A stretch of 64,000 nt of DNA, taken from contig KV919053.1 in NCBI GenBank assembly GCA_002049455.2, forward strand, positions 35,761 to 99,760, read 5' to 3'. Positions within the stretch are counted from its first letter, which is position 1; each line of letters starts with the position of its first letter. This document shows positions 23,156 to 33,265 of the stretch, piece after piece. The notes beneath the pieces were generated by a model. The model was not told where the DNA came from and did not search any database. It saw only the letters and a program-made list of their open reading frames with translations. The position numbers and the translations under genes were made by a program. The stretch comes from Porphyra umbilicalis (lineage: Eukaryota > Rhodophyta > Bangiophyceae > Bangiales > Bangiaceae).

Positions 23156-23790
23156 CTTCGGCCAATCGCGGGCAATCGATTTGGTGGCCTCGGAACTCTC
23201 TTGCCCCACGACGGTCACCGCCGTGCAGCGGCCGGCCGCCGCGTAGCTACGTAGGACCCCCAGTGACCCAGTGATATCGCCGACTGCAGCTGTGGGGGGT
23301 CACGGCGGGGGTATCAGCTGGGTGCGTGGCCGTGGGTACGCCGGGGAGTGGCCTTTGCCGCTATTGATATTTTGGATATCGGGAGGTGTGCAAAGGAATC
23401 AGAGGCAGCCGTTGTCAGGTGGTCGTTGGGGACCAGGCTCGTGGTCGACCTCTGCCTCGCCGGCGGCTGGCTGAGTGTCGCTGTTGTCCTTCCCAACCGA
23501 GCTGCCCCCCCCGCGCTGGAACACGTCGACCCGTCTCTCTGTCTCCTCCTGCCATCCGGACGTTCCCCCTACCGCTCACTACTTGACGTACATACGTGCC
23601 CTGTGAGCCTTGTCGCCGCACCATGGCGTCGTATGGCTCGTCGGTGCCGATCGACTACCGCGCTCCCAGATGGAGCGCATCCCCACTGTCGATGACTGGA
23701 AAGATGACGATTTGTCGGCGCGCGATGAGGAGGAGCCCGACCACGACGTGGGTTCCCTGGCGTCGAGTCTCCGCGCCAACTTCCTCCCCC
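23156..23790 (+). pseudogene. Broken duplicate of the ATP-grasp gene 5' end
   Basis: Copy of 11526-12174. The ATG corresponding to the start is at 23623. About 22 bases are missing after codon 11 (the parent's TTTTTCTCTCAACC part), which shifts the frame, and homology stops at about 23790, long before the ATP-grasp domain. It cannot make the enzyme, but it carries the whole duplicated promoter/leader region, so it could drive transcription of the adjoining repeat array. Confidence 0.85.
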
Positions 23791-26530
23791 GCCACCAACA
23801 GACGCGGCAAACGCTTGTAGGCAGCGCGTGCTGCACCCCCCCCCCCGCCAACGTGCCGCCGTCTCCCCGTCGCGACGTTACCAACAACCGCGGCCAGCGC
23901 CTGCCGCCGGCGCGTCCGCCCCTCCCCCCCCGACGGACCTGCCGCCGTCGCCCCTTGCGCCGCCACGATCAGCCGCGGCCGCCGCCAGACACCAGCGCGT
24001 GCATCCCTCCGCCCCACCCGACTTGCCGCTGACCGCCCCTTGCCGCCAGCAGCTGCCGTGGCCGGGTCCGCCAGCCGTCCTCGCCGCGACGGTGGCGCCG
24101 CCCGTCGCGGCAGCTTGGCACCGCCGACGACGCGGCCCCGCCAGGGCGGCCTCACCGCCCGCCCCATCCGCCGCCGACGGCAGCGTTGGCGAGCCGCCGG
24201 CTGCGGCGGCCCGTTACCTCCGCTGGCGTCGCCGGGTCGAGGCGGCCGCAGCGCCCGCGCGAGCCGTCGCCCGCCGACACCGACACCACCAACACGTGCC
24301 GTTTCGCCCCCCCCACTGACATGCCGCCGCCCGACCTCCGCCGTCAGCAGCAGCCGCCCCACCCCGCCGACACAGACTTGCCGCCGCCCCCCCTGCGGCG
24401 GCAGCAACAGCCGCCGCCGCCGCCGCCCCGCGCGACCGCCGCCGCCGCCGCCGTCATGGCGGCAGCAACAGCAGCCGCCTCCGCCCCCCAGCGACACCGA
24501 CGTGCCGCTGCCCCCCCGACGGCGGCAACAACAGCCGCCGCCGCCCCACCCCCGCAATACTGCTTTGGCGCCGCCGCCAAGGCAACAGCAGCAGCCGCCC
24601 CCAACGCCGCCCCGCAGCACCGGCTGGCCGCTACCCTGCCAACGGCGGCAGCATCAGCCGCCCGCGACGCCCCCCCTCGACACCGACTTGCCGCCGCTCC
24701 GCCCGCGGCTGCAGAAGCAGCCGCCGCCGCGTCCCCCCCACAAGACAGCCTTGCCACCGTCGCCACGGCAGCAGCAACAACCGCCGCCACCCCCCTGCCC
24801 CGCCACTGACTTACCGCCGCCGCCGCAGCGGGAGCTGCAGCCGCCACCGACGGCGCCACGCAAGACCGACTTGCCGCCGCCGCACTCGCGGCCGACCCAC
24901 CCGCGGCGGCAGCAGCAGCCGCTGCCGACGCCCCGCCACAATGCCGAATTGACGCCGCCCCCTGCGCGACGGCAGCAACGGCCCGAGGCGCCGCCCCCCC
25001 CGAACACTGACGTGCCGCCAGCCCCCCCGTGGCGGCAGCAACAGCTGCCGCCGCCGCCCCCGTCCCCCGACACAGACTTGCCGCCGCCCCGCCCACGGCG
25101 GCAGCACCAGCCGCGCCCGACGTCCCCCCACAACACCGGCTTGCCGCCGCCCCGCCCACGAGGCAGCCACACCCGCCGCCGCCCCCCCCCCGCGAGACCA
25201 CCTTGCCGCCGCCGCCCCCCCCCGACACGGACTTGCCGCCGCCGCCACGGCGGCAACAGCCGCCCTCGACGCCCCCCTGACGGCACAGACGTGACGCCAG
25301 ACCGCCCGCGAGGGCAGCAACAGCCGCCGCCGCCGCCCGCTTCGACACCGACTTGCCGCCGCCGCCCCCGCCGCGGCAGCAAGAGCCGCCGCCGCCCCCC
25401 CCCCTGACACAGACTTTCCGCCGCCGCCTCCGCCGCGGCGGCGGCGACAGCCGCCGCCGCCGCCACCCCTCGATACCGACTGGCCGCCGCTGCCGCGGCG
25501 GCAGCAGCAGCCGCCGCCGACGGCGCCCCACAAAACCGACGTTCCACCGCCGCACGAACGACCACCCCTCCCCGCGGCGGCAGCAACAGCCGCCGCCGGC
25601 GCCCCCCCGCAACGCCGACTGGCCGCCGCCTCCCCCGAGACGGCAGCAACAGCCGCCACCGCCGGGCCCTCCAGCCACCAAATTGCCTCCACCGCCGCCG
25701 CGGCGACGGCGACAGCCGCGGACGCGGCCCCCGCCAGACACCAGCTTGACGGCGCCGCCCCCACACCGCCACCAACAGACGTGGCTTCCGCTTTCCTGCA
25801 GAGCGTGCCGCCCCCCCCCCCCGCCAACGTGCTGCCACCTCCCCCTCGCGCCGCCACAAACAGCAGCGGTCACCGCCTTCCGCCAGCGTTTCTGACCCCC
25901 CCCCGCCGACCTACGTGCCGCCGCTCCCGCGCGCGCCGCCACCAACAGCCGCGGCCGCCGCCAGACACCAGCGCGTGCACCCCACCTCCCGAACCGACTC
26001 GCCGCTGACCGCCCTTTGCCGCCAGCAGCTGCCGCGGCCGCGGCCGCTAGCCGTTGTCGCCGCGACGACGGCGGCGCCGGCAGCGGCAGCTCGGCGCCGC
26101 CAACGGCGCGGCGCCGCCAGGGCGGCCTCACCGCCCGCCCCATCCGCCGCCGCCGGCAGCGTTAGCGAGCCGCCGGCCGCATCGGCCCTCTACCTCCGCC
26201 GGCGCTGCCGCGCCCGGACGCGGCTGCAGCGCCCGCGCGAACCGACACCCGCCAAAACCGACACCGCCAGCGCGTGCCGTTCCTCCCCCCCCACCGACTT
26301 GCCGCCGGCCGACCCCCGTCGCCAGCAGCAGCCGCGGCCGCGGGCGCCCGCCACCACCGCTGTGATGGCGGCATCGTCCGCTGCAGCGGCTCGTTGCCGC
26401 GACAGGCGTCCCCCCACCCCTCGACGCCGACATTGACACCGACGTCATCGTCCTCGCCGCCACCACCGCCGCGACCGTTGCTTGCCCATCGCCGCGGCGG
26501 CAGCCACCACCGCCGATGCGGTCAGCCGCA
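23791..26530. repeat. Composite minisatellite with ~60-66 bp units and a flanking segmental repeat
   Basis: Units average about 63 bases and contain GGCAGCAACAGCCGCCGCC followed by GACACCGACTTGCCGCC; more than 20 variable copies lie between 24300 and 25765. One plus frame reads DTDLPPPRPRRQQQPPPPP-like text, and minus frames read KSVSGGGGGGGCCC-like text. Neither is established as protein. Two longer segments flank the core: 23795-24290 and 25768-26270 are direct repeats about 1976 bases apart (shared GCCAGACACCAGCGCGTGCA). The array abuts the truncated ATP-grasp copy on the left and the 16.9-kb element on the right. Confidence 0.8.
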
Positions 26531-26539
26531 TCCCCCGCG

Positions 26540-26582
26540 CAGTGCTCCTTAATGGGCGCTGGACGCATTTGGCGTTTTTTTT
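26540..26582 (+). repeat. Left terminal inverted repeat of the 16.9-kb element
   Basis: Pairs with 43376-43419 in inverted orientation; key blocks are CAGTGCTCCTTAA and GCGCTGGACGCATTTGGCG followed by nine or more T. Confidence 0.7.
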
Positions 26583-27815
26583 TGCGATGGGTCGATGCTG
26601 CTGTTGCGGAAGACACACTTTTGCGCAATCGGGGACCAATATGCGGAGCACCGGCAAGGCTTGCGAACAACGAATGCTGGCTCTGCCCAGACAATGTCAG
26701 CTTCCCATATCTCGCCACAAGCCAATTGCCGACAGTAGAAACACGCCAATAGGACCTCGCCTTCGTCCTCAAGGGTAGCCAATGATGGACATGCCCGACA
26801 ATAATCGCACACGAAAAGTGACGCTTCAGTGCATCAGTGACATGAGTTGACCAGAACAAGTGACCGCCGCTGTGCGTCGGATTGCGCGCAACTGTCACAC
26901 ACTCGACCGTGCTTCGCAACAGGCAAGTGCAGTGTCCCTCGGATTATGACGGGCGACACCGTCCGCGCGCCCAAACAAGTGGATGGATGAGCGCGTCGTG
27001 CCTGTGCTCTCGCGGGCATGACTCCTCGAATTTAACGGACTTGCTGAATAGCTGAGGACTGCTTTCTCCGGAAAGCAGCGCACGCGCCCAGAAAACAGAA
27101 GTGAACGCCGCAATCATGGACTCAGGCAAACAGTTGTTACACATTGTGGCAAGCGTGGCGCAGATTGTGGCAAGCGTGGCGCCACCAGAGTGGTGGAAAT
27201 TCAAAGAAGTGAAGAATGGACACGTCCAGGTGTCCAGGTGGCCCCCTTGGGTTTTCTCGAACTGATTGTTGGTGAGGGGGGCTATCGAAGAAAGTGACAG
27301 GTGTTTCGGCAGTCAAAATCAACTTGGTGGCAAGCCGGCTGTTTTTCTTCGCGACGAACCCACTCTGTCTGACCCAGTGCTCCGCTACGCCAACCTCGTT
27401 GTTCTCCATGCCTGTTGCCAGAGGAACCGAGTGCCCTTGCAGTATCACTGGTGTGATGCCCCTCCCACCGCCTCTACGCGACGCCCGGTCCGCAACCCAT
27501 GTGTACGTGACCCCCTTCCGCATAGTGGGCTTCCTCGTCACCACCCACTCACGGGAGTGGGAAGCTATTTCGTGGCGCAGAGCTAGAGCTGTGAGAACTG
27601 TCCTTACGCCTACTGTACTGTGTCTCTTAAAATTGACGTGTACGCCGTAGCGGTGGAGATGGTTTGGGAGGGAGCACACGGACTTGGCAGTGACGGCGGT
27701 TGCGGCCCGAGGAGTGGTAGGGTCAGTGCTGGTGCACACACAGCGGACGGAGGGCAGTACGCGGGCAAGAAATGGAATGGAGAAAGAAAATCAGCGTGGT
27801 TTACATGGAGAAGGA
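26583..27815. other. Left arm of the 16.9-kb element, no gene
   Basis: Balanced composition, in contrast to the minisatellite next to it. Contains TTGTGGCAAGCGTGGCGCAGA-type local repeats at 27135-27185. No recognisable coding sequence. Presumably the 3' flank of gene A and subterminal DNA. Confidence 0.4.
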
Positions 27816-30524
27816 CTACGCCAGGTGTTTGTCATCGTCGTCTGAGAGGTCTTCCTCGACACCAGCTATAACACACAACCGGCCGGCGTCGCGCTTGTGT
27901 TCCGGGATCCGCGGCAGCCTCATGTCCGAGAAAAACGAATGACAGAAAGAGTACTTCTCCACGGGCGGCGGCAGCGCGTACTGCACCGTCATGTGCACGT
28001 CCACCGCGGCCGTATCCGCGCGAACCGCCGCAGCGACGCCAACGGCGGCGGCGGCCGTCGTCCCGCTAGCGGCGGCCGCGGCCATCGTCCCACAAACGGC
28101 GGCGGCGGCGGCCGTCGTCCCGCCAACCGTGGCGGCGGCCGTCGTCCCGCCAACCGTGGCGGCAGCCGTCGTTCCTCCAACGGCGGCGGCCGCACTTGTC
28201 CCACAAACAGCGGAGGCGGCCGACGTCCCACCAACAGCGGCCGTCGTCCCGCCAACCGTGGCGGCCGCCGTCGTCCCGCCAACCGTGGCGGCAGCCGTCG
28301 TTCCTCCAACGGCGGCGGCCGCAGCTGTCCCACCAACGGCGGAGGCGGCCGACGTCCCACCAACAGCGGCGGCGGCCGTCGACCAGCGAACGTCGGCGGT
28401 GGTAGCCCCTCCCACGACGACAGGCTCCCGATCCTGCGACACCCGCGCGCGCTTGTGCACCACGTCCGCCGCGACGCTGCAGACACCCGCGAGGAACGTT
28501 GACGACTGACAAGACGACGACAGCCCCGGGGCCGCACGAATCTTACTCGCCAAAGCCAGTGTCTCGGGCGTGTCGACGGTGTTCATTTGCGTAACCGTCA
28601 AGTGGTACAGGTAGCGGCCGTGTCGGCTCGGCGCCACAGCCCCTTTTGAGGCAACGGACCCTGGCAGCGTCGGAGTGTGCCGCGGTGGAGGCGGCTGCGG
28701 CTTGAGGCGAATCTTGAGCTGCACCCATCCCGCCAGCGACCGGTCCAAGTACAATGCCAGCGGAATCTGGGCCGCCCACGCTCCACGTGGCCAGGCAGCG
28801 CATGGCTCGATGGTGGCCGTAGAGCATCCCGGGACGTCCGCCAAGGCGGGAACAAAGCCAGTAGCAGCGTCAACCGCAGCGCTGCCAGGCCGTGTCGACT
28901 TCTGACGTGCGGAAACCGAGCGAGCGGCACCGCCGCGTGCAGGCGCTTTGCGCGAAGGAGCAGCCGCGCCCGAGGAGCGCACCGACGGGCCGCGCTTTCG
29001 GCCCGCAAGTTTCTTGGCGAGCACGTTCTCCGCCGACACTGGCCACGTCTTGATGGTGGTGAGGGCGCCATGCGGTACCTTGAGGAAGCCTGGCGTCAGC
29101 TCGGAAACGAGGGCAGCAGGGGGGCCATCCGTCATCCAAGGAAAGCCCCAGTCGAACTCCAATCGTGCCATGCGGGTGTACTCCCCACTGGGAGTTAGGC
29201 CCTCAACGATCGTGCATCGCGCGTCGCGCGCTGCCACCCGCCCCTCCTCTGTGCCAAGGATAGAGCGCACAAAGGCAAGCTCTGCGACAGAGAGGCAGCC
29301 CGGCAAACCATCGCTCACCCACAAATCAAGAAAAAGCCGCATGATGAGACGGCGCGACAGCCACTGGTGCCCCTTGGCGGGGTTCAGGCGCTCAAGCAAC
29401 CAGTCCGGGATTGACGGCGGCTGGCCGCCGATCTGGTGGTCAAACATGACACGAGCCAGGAGGAAGAGACCGCGGTCGCAAAGTCCGTACGCACGACACA
29501 ACCAAAGCCACCCGTCCATTGGTGATTCCTTAAAGAGGTCGGAGAGCTCCAGGTGCAGTGCCTTCTCAGTGCCACCAGGGAGTGATCCAGCCAGGAAGGT
29601 CATGTGGGAAACGAACCAGATGACCATCAACACCGGGACAGCGACGTCCGTGTCATTGACGGCCGGACCGACTCGAGAAATGCTCCGGAACACCAGGGAT
29701 AACCCCTTTTGTCGACGAGTGAACGACGCCACAGGTGCGGCAGCCGCCGCTACTTCTGTGATCGCCAAACTCGTAGGAGCAACCGTAGAGGAGGCCGCAG
29801 TCGTAGGAGCAGCCGTAGGAGAAGCCCTTGAGCCCGCAGACGCGAGAGCAGCCGTCGGGGCGACCATCACGGGTGCCGCGGCCATCGCGGGCGGCGCGGC
29901 GGCCACCACGGGGGCGACAACGGCTGGCACTGGCGCCACAGGCCTGGTCAGCGTATGCGCCCCGCGGACGGGGGCAGGCCCCGCCGACACGCGGACGGAA
30001 TCAACAGCTACCGCAGCTACCGGGGAGGTCAGCGCCCCCGCCCCGCGGGGGACAGACACGGGAGCCACAGCCCCCCCGGCCGTCGAAGCGGGGGAGGCAG
30101 CCGCATCCGCCTCGGCAACGGCGGCAGCCACCACTGGGGCCATAGACACGGAGGCGCCGACAAGTGCGCCAGGGGGAGACGGGGTCGACGCGCACAACAC
30201 GGGGATAGGGTCGACAGCCACGACAGGCACAGGAGTACCAGCGGACGCCTCAGGCGAATTTGGCGAGCGCGCCACGCGGACAGGGGCGTCATCAACCGAC
30301 GTCATAGCCATGGGGGCGCCGGTGGGTAGCAGCGGCGCTTGCGCAGGCATCGGTGGCGTCGCCGCGGCCACCAGGGAGACGCGGGTCCTGGGAGCGGCGG
30401 AGAGAGATAGCGGCGAGCGTCGTGTCCAGCGTGCAAAAAATCGTGTACTACACCCGCACCCTATACACTCGCCCCGACACTCGCTCAAATCACCCGAGAA
30501 GGCATGCATTATAACGTCCAGCAT
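27816..30524 (-). CDS. Unrecognised ~900-residue protein (element gene A)
   Basis: Uninterrupted frame from the ATG at 30524. Layout: a short Cys-bearing N-terminus (GECIGCGCS), then a ~220-residue Ala/Pro/Val-rich linker. A compact, hydrophobic, clearly globular segment follows of about 300 residues (29720-28990), with landmarks VAVPVLMVIWFVSHMTFLAG, DGWLWLCRAYGLCDRGLFLL and LEFDWGFPWMTDGPP. After a basic linker comes a second globular patch (ALYLDRSLAGWVQLKIRLKP, RYLYHLTVTQMNT), then a tail of 9-10-residue repeats (VGGTTAAAT). The C-terminus is acidic (EEDLSDDDDKHLA). I do not recognise any domain. Its position inside the TIRs and the acidic end suggest an element-encoded accessory or DNA-handling protein, which is inference. 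Confidence 0.6.
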   Translation of the reverse strand: MLDVIMHAFSGDLSECRGECIGCGCSTRFFARWTRRSPLSLSAAPRTRVSLVAAATPPMPAQAPLLPTGAPMAMTSVDDAPVRVARSPNSPEASAGTPVPVVAVDPIPVLCASTPSPPGALVGASVSMAPVVAAAVAEADAAASPASTAGGAVAPVSVPRGAGALTSPVAAVAVDSVRVSAGPAPVRGAHTLTRPVAPVPAVVAPVVAAAPPAMAAAPVMVAPTAALASAGSRASPTAAPTTAASSTVAPTSLAITEVAAAAAPVASFTRRQKGLSLVFRSISRVGPAVNDTDVAVPVLMVIWFVSHMTFLAGSLPGGTEKALHLELSDLFKESPMDGWLWLCRAYGLCDRGLFLLARVMFDHQIGGQPPSIPDWLLERLNPAKGHQWLSRRLIMRLFLDLWVSDGLPGCLSVAELAFVRSILGTEEGRVAARDARCTIVEGLTPSGEYTRMARLEFDWGFPWMTDGPPAALVSELTPGFLKVPHGALTTIKTWPVSAENVLAKKLAGRKRGPSVRSSGAAAPSRKAPARGGAARSVSARQKSTRPGSAAVDAATGFVPALADVPGCSTATIEPCAAWPRGAWAAQIPLALYLDRSLAGWVQLKIRLKPQPPPPRHTPTLPGSVASKGAVAPSRHGRYLYHLTVTQMNTVDTPETLALASKIRAAPGLSSSCQSSTFLAGVCSVAADVVHKRARVSQDREPVVVGGATTADVRWSTAAAAVGGTSAASAVGGTAAAAAVGGTTAAATVGGTTAAATVGGTTAAVGGTSAASAVCGTSAAAAVGGTTAAATVGGTTAAATVGGTTAAAAAVCGTMAAAAASGTTAAAAVGVAAAVRADTAAVDVHMTVQYALPPPVEKYSFCHSFFSDMRLPRIPEHKRDAGRLCVIAGVEEDLSDDDDKHLA
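28010..28400 (-). repeat. In-frame minisatellite at the end of gene A
   Basis: Repeats of 27-30 bases encoding VGGTTAAAT and VGGTSAASA variants, with a longer block (about 28165-28250 and 28290-28380) itself duplicated. All length changes keep the frame. Confidence 0.85.
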
Positions 30525-31278
30525 CCGCACCTCTCGCTCCTTCCACAGCTCATAGTTGGCAGAGCGTGCCGCGCTTGCGCCTCAGCGCATGTTGCCGTGG
30601 CGCCTGATGGGCGGACTGCCACTGTATGCACAGGTCGGCGCGGGCATCCATCGGCTCGCCGCAGTCCCAGAAGTGGGTAGCAGCGCCGCATCCGGCGCCA
30701 GAGGGCGCTCGTTCAGAAAGCTGACCCAGGAGCGAGAAGCGCAACACTTCCCCCTTGTGGACCATCCTCCTGGCACCGGTAGATTGGCCGTGTTCATTGA
30801 ACTCCACGAGGCACCCGTGACCCGTGACCCGTGACGAAGCGTGACGCAGTCGAAGGAATCGTGATGCTCGCAGTCGACCGTGAAATGCACGTTACAGCAA
30901 GGCAGACTACAACGATTGTGCCACCGCCATCCGCCAATGGGAACGAGCCCCTTCGTGGTCAGCGAATCAGATCAACACGTATTGACCGAAATTATCGCAC
31001 CTGCATGTCAGATCAACAGGCATGGACTGAAAATTATCGCACATGTATGTGATACAAGCTGCCATTTACTGTCTTTCTCGGGAGGAAGCAACGACAGGTA
31101 CTGCTCGTCAAACCGAGACCGGACGGGGTGGATGAGGTGAGCAAGAAGCGCTGTTTATTCGTGCCCGAGAAACAAGTGCAAACGATGTCCAATCGCCACA
31201 AGACAAAGTAACTGCCAGTGGCCAGAAACTCCAACCAGCAGCAAACATGAGAAGAAACTGAGAAAGAAAAGGACTCGG
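30525..31278. other. Spacer between element genes A and B
   Basis: Upstream of gene A and downstream of gene B. Contains a short ACCCGTGACCCGTGAC repeat at 30815-30832 and an imperfect direct repeat around 30960-31050 (ATTATCGCACNTGTATGT-like). No gene seen. Confidence 0.4.
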
Positions 31279-32232
31279 CTACGCGACAAGCACTTTTCCC
31301 AGCGGGCGGACCTTCTCCCACACGACGGAGACGTCACCTGCGGCGTGATCAGGCGTGCCAGGGAGACTGACAAGGGTGGAGAACACCACAGCGAGGTCCG
31401 GGGCGGCCAAAGGCCCTCCTTCATGCCCAGCGACGTGCGTGGCCGGCCCAGCGAGCGGCAGCTCAACTGCAACTGCGCGCGTCGACGGCCCAGCGGGATC
31501 GGCACCCAGCCCGACCAGAGGAAGAGGGGCCGCTTGAAGCAAAGGCGCGCCCGGGGGTGCGGCGATCTCGACGGTGGGTTCGACGGCGACCGGGGGCGCG
31601 ACGACTCCAACGGCGGGCGCGGCGACACCAACAAGGGGTGCCGCGGGCCCAACGGCGGGCGCGACGTGCCCAACGAGCCCAACGGGGTTTGCGCTCAAGC
31701 CGTCAGAAAGTGCGACAGGCCCGCGCAGCCTCTCTTCACTGGGGAGCGCGGAGGCGGATTGTGCCAACGGCGCCGTGGGCGCCACCGCCAGTGGGTACGT
31801 GTGTGCTGCAGTTGCCGACCGCGCACGTGGGCGAGTCGGAGTAGCGTTGATGAGGAGCTGCGGATACAGGAGGCCGGCAGACCGCAGGCGCACCACCGGC
31901 GGGTTGAGCAGCGGTTCCCCGAACCGTGGCAGGAACAGTGGCTGCTGCGGGATCGGCTGCAGCGACCGATACTTCGTCGCCACCGACAGGGAAGAGACGG
32001 CTGCGACGGCCGGCGTGACCGGCGACAAAGCGACCGAGGAGGGGACGCTGGACGCATTCTTTCGTGCCTTCTTGAACGCGTCCTTGTGCGCCATCACCTT
32101 GTACACGACGCGACGCCCCGAACGTAGCACCATCTTGTTCGTGGCTTTGGCCGCCCGTAGAACCATCGAGTGGCTGGCCTTCGCCGCCCGGTACGCGATC
32201 GGTTGCTTGGCCTTTGCGAGAGACTTGGCCAT
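31279..32232 (-). CDS. Unrecognised 317-residue protein with basic N-terminus (element gene B)
   Basis: Starts at the ATG at 32232. The first ~60 residues are strongly basic and repetitive (SLAKAKQ, YRAAKASHSMVLRAAKA, VLRSGRRVVYK, DAFKKARK), resembling a nucleic-acid-binding or nuclear-targeting tail. The remainder is Ala/Pro/Val-rich with short repeats (VGVAAPAVGVVAPPVAVEP) and little predicted globular structure. A TATAAG sequence (minus strand, 32366-32361) lies about 130 bases upstream of the ATG. Same strand as gene A. No family recognised; a DNA-condensing or binding protein is a guess. Confidence 0.6.
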   Translation of the reverse strand: MAKSLAKAKQPIAYRAAKASHSMVLRAAKATNKMVLRSGRRVVYKVMAHKDAFKKARKNASSVPSSVALSPVTPAVAAVSSLSVATKYRSLQPIPQQPLFLPRFGEPLLNPPVVRLRSAGLLYPQLLINATPTRPRARSATAAHTYPLAVAPTAPLAQSASALPSEERLRGPVALSDGLSANPVGLVGHVAPAVGPAAPLVGVAAPAVGVVAPPVAVEPTVEIAAPPGAPLLQAAPLPLVGLGADPAGPSTRAVAVELPLAGPATHVAGHEGGPLAAPDLAVVFSTLVSLPGTPDHAAGDVSVVWEKVRPLGKVLVA

Positions 32233-32360
32233 GCTGCGAAAGGTTGGTGGGCGGCGGGACCGACAAAAAGAGTGAGGTCGCCGGTTGAGGAGAAAAGCGG
32301 TTGCGCGCTGCGATGAGTGATGGAAAAGAACGGTGAGCGGACCACCATCGAACCAAGTCT

Positions 32361-32366
32361 CTTATA
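32361..32366 (-). promoter_or_regulatory. TATA-like box upstream of gene B
   Basis: Reads CCTATAAGAGAC on the minus strand, about 130 bases before the gene B start. The interval is pyrimidine-rich, as for a leader. Confidence 0.4.
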
Positions 32367-32622
32367 GGAGTTCAAAGCAGGCAGACCCCCACCCCCAGCC
32401 GCCCAGCCGCCGCAGGTGTCCGTGTATTGCTCCACGCTCTGCCCCACTGGCCCCCCCGCCAGCTCCCCCGCTACCCATAGCCACTGCGCGTCAGCCCCCT
32501 CTCCAACTCCCTCACTGCCAGCTCCCCCGCCGCCCGTAGCCACTGCGTGTCAGCCCCCCAGTCACCTCTGTCGCTGCCGGTAGCCACTGCGCACCAGTAG
32601 GTGCAGGTGATGCAGCCACCAC

Positions 32623-32814
32623 GAGTGCGGGGCATCACCGCGGTCGCACAACCCACAACACTGGCCCTCGGGACAAACGAGATTACTGCGACGAGCTAGC
32701 CGCTTTCCAAAGCGCCACGAGTGCGGGGCATCACCGCGGTCGCACAACCCACAACACTGGCCCTCGTGACAAACGAGATTACTGCGACGAGCTAGCCGCT
32801 TTCCAAAGCGCCAC
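32623..32814 (+). repeat. 96-bp tandem duplication
   Basis: Two copies starting GAGTGCGGGGCATCACCGCG at 32623 and 32719, with one base difference (CTCGGGAC against CTCGTGAC). Confidence 0.9.
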
Positions 32815-32965
32815 GCTCACCACGCATTCACTGAAACGAAATGGATAGACGGTGTCAGGCACACAAAGCGCGTCGGAGAGGCGGCACTCGGAGGGCCGGA
32901 CTGAGTGTGGCGACACGCCGTGCAGTCACTCGCGGTCGCATGTGGCGGGTCAGGTAGCTCTCTGA

Positions 32966-33265
32966 GATACGTAACCACACAGAGTACCGACGAGCGGCGT
33001 CTGCATCCAGGTCAGTGTCATCGCAATAGTGGTGGGGCGACACGCGGCGGGCGGCACTCACTCGCGGTTTCACATGTCGCGCCACGGTACGGTGGTCGGA
33101 GGGTCCGTGCACGTCGCAGTCATCAGGCGGCTCTGTGCGATACGTTACCGCCAAGAATACCGACAAGCAGCGGCTGCATCCAGGTCAGAGTCATCACACT
33201 TGTCGTAGAGCGCCACGCGACAGGCCGCACTCCCTCGAGGTTTCACGTGGCGTGCCACTCTACAG
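32966..33265 (+). repeat. ~173-bp imperfect direct repeat
   Basis: Landmarks GATACGT, TACCGACNAGC, CTGCATCCAGGTCAG and GGTTTCACNTG recur 173 bases apart (32966 and 33139). A further partial copy precedes them at about 32880-32960. Confidence 0.75.

Noticed and set aside
24040-26143. Long Pro/Gln (plus) and Gly/Cys (minus) frames in the minisatellite
   Set aside because: Both directions are open because the unit length is near a multiple of three and stop-poor; nothing favours one as protein, so it is listed only as a repeat.
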